DNA from: an uncultured Oscillospiraceae bacterium
GTDB taxonomy: Bacteria; Bacillota; Clostridia; Oscillospirales; Ruminococcaceae
DNA: 15,028 bases
Assembly: GCA_910578255.1 (NCBI GenBank)
Contig: CAJTQM010000023.1
Span: forward strand, 1,140 to 16,167
Direction of reading: 5' to 3'
Numbering within the stretch: the first letter of the stretch is position 1; every line of letters starts with the position of its first letter. Below are positions 12,281 through 15,028 of this stretch, piece after piece. Both the position numbers and the translations under genes were made by a program. A model generated the notes under the pieces. The model had not been told where the DNA came from. It did no database searches and saw only the letters and a list, made by a program, of their open reading frames with translations.

Positions 12281-13873
12281 ATGGCAATTATTTTAAGCGG
12301 TATACAGATTGATTTGGATGATTCGTTTGAAAAAGCGGCGCAGCTGGCTTGTAAGCAGCTGAAAGTCGATCGTCGAAATGTCGCTACAGTCTATCCTGTA
12401 AAAACTTCTATTGATGCGCGGCATCCAAACAAAATAAAGCTTGTTTATTCGGTTGGCATTGAGTTAAAGGAGGGCGAGGAAAAAGTTTTGCAGCGGGCGA
12501 ACCGGTCTAATGCCTCTTTGCGTGAAAAGCCCTCGCTGAACATCTCTTTTGGCAGTCGTTCTCTGCCACACCGCCCGGTTATCGCGGGATTTGGTCCTGC
12601 CGGGATGTTTGCAGCGCTTTTATTGGCACAGCACGGATATTGCCCTCTGGTGCTGGAACGGGGAATGGATGTAGATGCCCGCGTACAGGCGGTGGAAGGA
12701 TTTTGGAGGTCCGCGGTGCTAGACCCAAAAACCAATGTGCAGTTTGGAGAAGGGGGCGCCGGAACCTTCTCTGACGGAAAGCTGACCACCCGGATTCACG
12801 ATCCGAGATGCGGATACGTTATGGAGCAGCTGGCACAATTCGGTGCCCCTGCTGAAATATTGCAGCGCGCCAAACCCCACATCGGAACCGATAAATTGCG
12901 CTCTGTCGTAAAAAACATTCGCCAGCACATCGAATGTCTTGGGGGAGAAATCCGATTCGGCACACAGGTTCAGGATCTGTTGGTCCGCAATAAAAAATTG
13001 GTTGGCATAACGGCAAATGGCGAAGAAATCCCCTGTGAACAATTGATTTTGGCAATTGGTCATAGCGCGAGAGACACTTTTTCTATGCTGCTAAAACGAG
13101 AAATTCCGATGGTTCCCAAAGCTTTTTCGGTTGGCGTGCGTATCGAGCATCTGCAAACAGCTGTTGATCAGGGACTGTATGGAAAATTTGCCGGACATCC
13201 GGCTTTAGATAAGGGTGAGTACCAGTTTTCCTACCGGGAAGGGGAAAGAGGGGTTTACACCTTTTGCATGTGTCCCGGCGGACTGGTGGTGCCATCTGCT
13301 TCAGAAGAAAACACCGTTGTGACCAACGGGATGAGCGAGTATGCCCGGGATGGAAAAAATGCCAACGCGGCTTTGGTCGTTTCGGTAGGTAGTTCCGATT
13401 TTGGGCCCAAACCGCAGGACGGTATTGCATTTCAGAAAAACCTGGAGCAAGCGGCTTTTTTAGCGGGCGGCGGGCATTATACTGCTCCGGGCCAGACGGC
13501 CAAAAGTTTTTTGGAAGGCGGAATCCCCGCGCTACCGGACCAGTTGGAGCCCACCTATGCACTGGGCGTTCATCCTTACCGGCTGAGCTGTCTTTTTCCT
13601 AATCCAATCAATCGGATGCTGTGTGCCGGCCTTCGAAAATTCGAACGACGCATTCCGGGCTTTTCCGGTTCCAATGCCTTTTTGACCGGCGTAGAAACCA
13701 GGACCTCTTCTCCGGTTCGAATTTCCCGGGAGGAGGATCTGCAATCGCCGGGGCTTGAGGGATTGTATCCCTGCGGAGAAGGCGCCGGATATGCCGGCGG
13801 TATCGTCAGTGCGGCGGTTGATGGAATCCGGGTGGCACAGCAGATCATGGCCCGGTACGCGCCGTTGGAATAA
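12281..13873 (+). CDS. FAD-dependent dehydrogenase, COG2509 type
   Basis: This 530-residue soluble flavoprotein resembles the large uncharacterised COG2509 family of FAD-dependent dehydrogenases common in Clostridia. An N-terminal domain of about 95 residues (GIQIDLDDSFEKAAQLACKQ, basic, with a conserved VYPVKTSIDARHPNKIKLVY stretch) precedes the FAD-binding GFGPAGMFAALLLAQHGY (103-120). Then come a second conserved block, TNVQFGEGGAGTFSDGKLTT (about 152-171), VGVRIEHLQ, and the C-terminal FAD-contact block PCGEGAGYAGGIVSAAVDGI (about 499-518). Physiological substrate unknown. A GTG at 12272 is in frame but overlaps the AAGGCGGTG ribosome binding site; the ATG at 12281 is preferred. It is a single-gene unit between two terminators, with no clear promoter between the cdaR terminator and its start, so read-through may be its source of expression. 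Confidence 0.9.
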   Translation: MAIILSGIQIDLDDSFEKAAQLACKQLKVDRRNVATVYPVKTSIDARHPNKIKLVYSVGIELKEGEEKVLQRANRSNASLREKPSLNISFGSRSLPHRPVIAGFGPAGMFAALLLAQHGYCPLVLERGMDVDARVQAVEGFWRSAVLDPKTNVQFGEGGAGTFSDGKLTTRIHDPRCGYVMEQLAQFGAPAEILQRAKPHIGTDKLRSVVKNIRQHIECLGGEIRFGTQVQDLLVRNKKLVGITANGEEIPCEQLILAIGHSARDTFSMLLKREIPMVPKAFSVGVRIEHLQTAVDQGLYGKFAGHPALDKGEYQFSYREGERGVYTFCMCPGGLVVPSASEENTVVTNGMSEYARDGKNANAALVVSVGSSDFGPKPQDGIAFQKNLEQAAFLAGGGHYTAPGQTAKSFLEGGIPALPDQLEPTYALGVHPYRLSCLFPNPINRMLCAGLRKFERRIPGFSGSNAFLTGVETRTSSPVRISREEDLQSPGLEGLYPCGEGAGYAGGIVSAAVDGIRVAQQIMARYAPLE

Positions 13874-13906
13874 TAGAAGATCACAGCATTTTTTCCTAAA
13901 ATTTGG

Positions 13907-13947
13907 TAATAGGCCGGCACGGATTACGTGCCAGCCTATTAATTTTT
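13907..13947 (+). terminator. Intrinsic terminator after the FAD dehydrogenase gene
   Basis: TAATAGGC (13907-13914) pairs with GCCTATTA (13934-13941), then one mismatch, then GGCACG/CGTGCC around GATTA, followed by TTTTT (13943-13947). It separates the oxidoreductase from the sporulation genes. Confidence 0.88.
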
Positions 13948-14005
13948 AGCGGTCTTATTCTTTTTTCACATCCGATTTCATAAAATGAAAAAAGGAGTGT
14001 GGAAA

Positions 14006-15028
14006 ATGAACGAACACAAAAAAGACAACCCTTTTAAAAACGTTATATCTATTTTGCCTAAATCACTTTTCCGGATTTTAGATACTCTTGACCCGGGGCT
14101 GCAAAAGGAGGTCCGGGAAATCCGTCTTCGATTGGGGCAGCCTTTATTCCTTCAAACGGGGGTAGGCGGCCATTTTCTGTCGTTGACGGGAGAAGCGAAA
14201 GCTTCCCCAGGACAAGACAGCTTTTTTGTTCAGCGGGATCTGCTGGAAGAATGCTTTCGGGCGATTTGCGGCTATTCTGTTCACACCCATCAAAACGAGT
14301 TAAAAGATGGGTTTATAACTCTTGTTGGGGGGCACCGCGCCGGAATTTGTGGGACAGGCGTATATCAGGGTGGAAAACTGGCCGGTATGCGGGATATTTC
14401 CTCTATCAGCATTCGAGTTGCACACCAGGTTTTTGGTGCGGCGGATGAAATTCTCCGGCATTGGGACGGAACTGGCGGAATTTTGCTGGCTGGTCCTCCG
14501 GCCAGCGGAAAAACGACAATTTTACGAGATCTCGCGCGTCAGCTGGGAAGCGGTTGGAATGGGCGGATGCGAAAAATTGTACTGATAGACGAACGGCAAG
14601 AAATTGCCGCCTCGGTAGGAGGATACCCGCAGAACGACGTGGGATTTTGTACCGATGTACTCAGCGGCATTGCGAAAAGCGACGGAATTTCCATTGCGGT
14701 TCGGACCTTATCTCCTCACATGATTTTTTGCGATGAAATCGGCCAGGAGAGCGAGGTATATCCCATTGCAATGGCCATGGCATCCGGCGTAACAATGGCG
14801 GCAACTGTGCATGGGAAAAGCTTTCAGGATCTGTGCCAAAAGCCTGCCATAGCAAATTTGCTGAAGATGGGGTCGTTTTGTACAGTCGCGATTCTTGACA
14901 GTCAAGAGGATGTAGGAAAAATCCAGCAATGGATAAATCAGGAGGGAATCAAACATGAGATGGATCGGTTTTTTTCTGGCGGCATCGGCTTGCCTGGGTA
15001 TTGGACGATGGGCGGCAGCGCAGATGGG
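14006..15028 (+). CDS. spoIIIAA: Stage III sporulation protein AA, ATPase (3' end beyond window)
   Basis: SpoIIIAA is the ATPase of the SpoIIIA-SpoIIQ channel that links mother cell and forespore during engulfment; it resembles type II/IV secretion ATPases. The frame starts MNEHKKDNPF after AAAGGAG and has 341 codons here without a stop. Features: VREIRLRLGQPLFLQ near residue 40, CGYSVHTHQNEL with GGHRAGICGTGV (about 90-120), Walker A GPPASGKTT (163-171), VLIDERQEIAASVGGYPQ (192-209), Walker B-like MIFCDEIG (Asp243, Glu244) and AMASGVTMAATVHG. The Walker A alanine replaces the more usual glycine, which is tolerated in the motif. B. subtilis SpoIIIAA is about 307 residues; here the frame continues past the spoIIIAB start at 14955 and is still open at the window edge, which is odd. 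Confidence 0.94.
   Translation, partial: MNEHKKDNPFKNVISILPKSLFRILDTLDPGLQKEVREIRLRLGQPLFLQTGVGGHFLSLTGEAKASPGQDSFFVQRDLLEECFRAICGYSVHTHQNELKDGFITLVGGHRAGICGTGVYQGGKLAGMRDISSISIRVAHQVFGAADEILRHWDGTGGILLAGPPASGKTTILRDLARQLGSGWNGRMRKIVLIDERQEIAASVGGYPQNDVGFCTDVLSGIAKSDGISIAVRTLSPHMIFCDEIGQESEVYPIAMAMASGVTMAATVHGKSFQDLCQKPAIANLLKMGSFCTVAILDSQEDVGKIQQWINQEGIKHEMDRFFSGGIGLPGYWTMGGSADG
14955..15028 (+). CDS. spoIIIAB: Stage III sporulation protein AB, 5' part only
   Basis: Twenty-four codons starting MRWIGFFLAASACLGIGRWA run to the window end. The hydrophobic single membrane segment with W-I-G at the start and a small-residue-rich core matches the N-terminus of SpoIIIAB, a membrane protein of the same channel resembling GspF-type platform proteins. 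GGAGGG (14941-14946) sits 8 bases before the ATG. It lies in a different frame from spoIIIAA and overlaps it by at least 74 bases. Position directly after spoIIIAA is the conserved operon order. Confidence 0.82.
   Translation, partial: MRWIGFFLAASACLGIGRWAAAQM

Noticed and set aside
13979..13986. CATAAAAT as a SigE -10 element for spoIIIAA
   Set aside because: It resembles the mother-cell sigma -10, and spoIIIA is SigE-dependent in B. subtilis, but transcription would begin inside the AAAGGAG ribosome binding site and no good -35 is found at the right distance.

Overview
The window reads as chromosomal core DNA of a spore-forming Clostridia-type Firmicute. This is inferred from strong AGGAGG-type ribosome binding sites, the start of a spoIIIA operon, the cdaA-cdaR pair, MEP-pathway isoprenoid genes and low-to-middling GC. 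A member of the Oscillospiraceae/Ruminococcaceae is my guess, not something the sequence proves. I see no mobile element, CRISPR array, rRNA or tRNA.

Layout. Bases 1-2166 run leftward: the first 26 codons of rpsF (ribosomal protein S6) with its own promoter, then galU (UDP-glucose pyrophosphorylase), then a membrane protein with a prokaryotic RING-like domain, a zinc ribbon and a DUF2628-like segment. Bases 2300-3630 run rightward: prfB (release factor 2) as one uninterrupted frame, behind a good promoter, a 16-bp perfect hairpin in the leader, and a strong terminator after it. Bases 3785-7293 form a leftward four-gene unit, read in the order flavin-reductase-like protein, gcvH, lplA, lpdA. 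It has a near-consensus promoter at one end and a terminator at the other. Bases 7320-9973 run rightward from a promoter that diverges from the previous one: a TRIC-family channel, a GyrI-like protein, ispD and ispF. Bases 10011-12260 hold cdaA-cdaR (cyclic di-AMP synthase and its YbbR-domain regulator) with a promoter and terminator. Next come a single-gene COG2509 FAD-dependent dehydrogenase with its own terminator, and then spoIIIAA and the first codons of spoIIIAB, cut by the window end.

How the genes fit together. lplA attaches lipoate to the H-protein lysine and lpdA reoxidises the dihydrolipoyl arm, so gcvH-lplA-lpdA is a self-contained lipoyl-carrier module. Glycine decarboxylase (P) and T protein are not nearby. 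ispD and ispF overlap and catalyse two steps of isoprenoid precursor synthesis. cdaA and cdaR overlap by ATGA, as expected for a regulated cyclase pair, but the usual third gene glmM is missing.

Most of this is well-known biology. The items most worth a second look are the four-gene flavoprotein/lipoyl operon, the hairpin in the leader of a frameshift-free prfB, the long out-of-frame overlap between spoIIIAA and spoIIIAB, and the RING/zinc-ribbon membrane protein. I did not find a clear new defence or mobile system.
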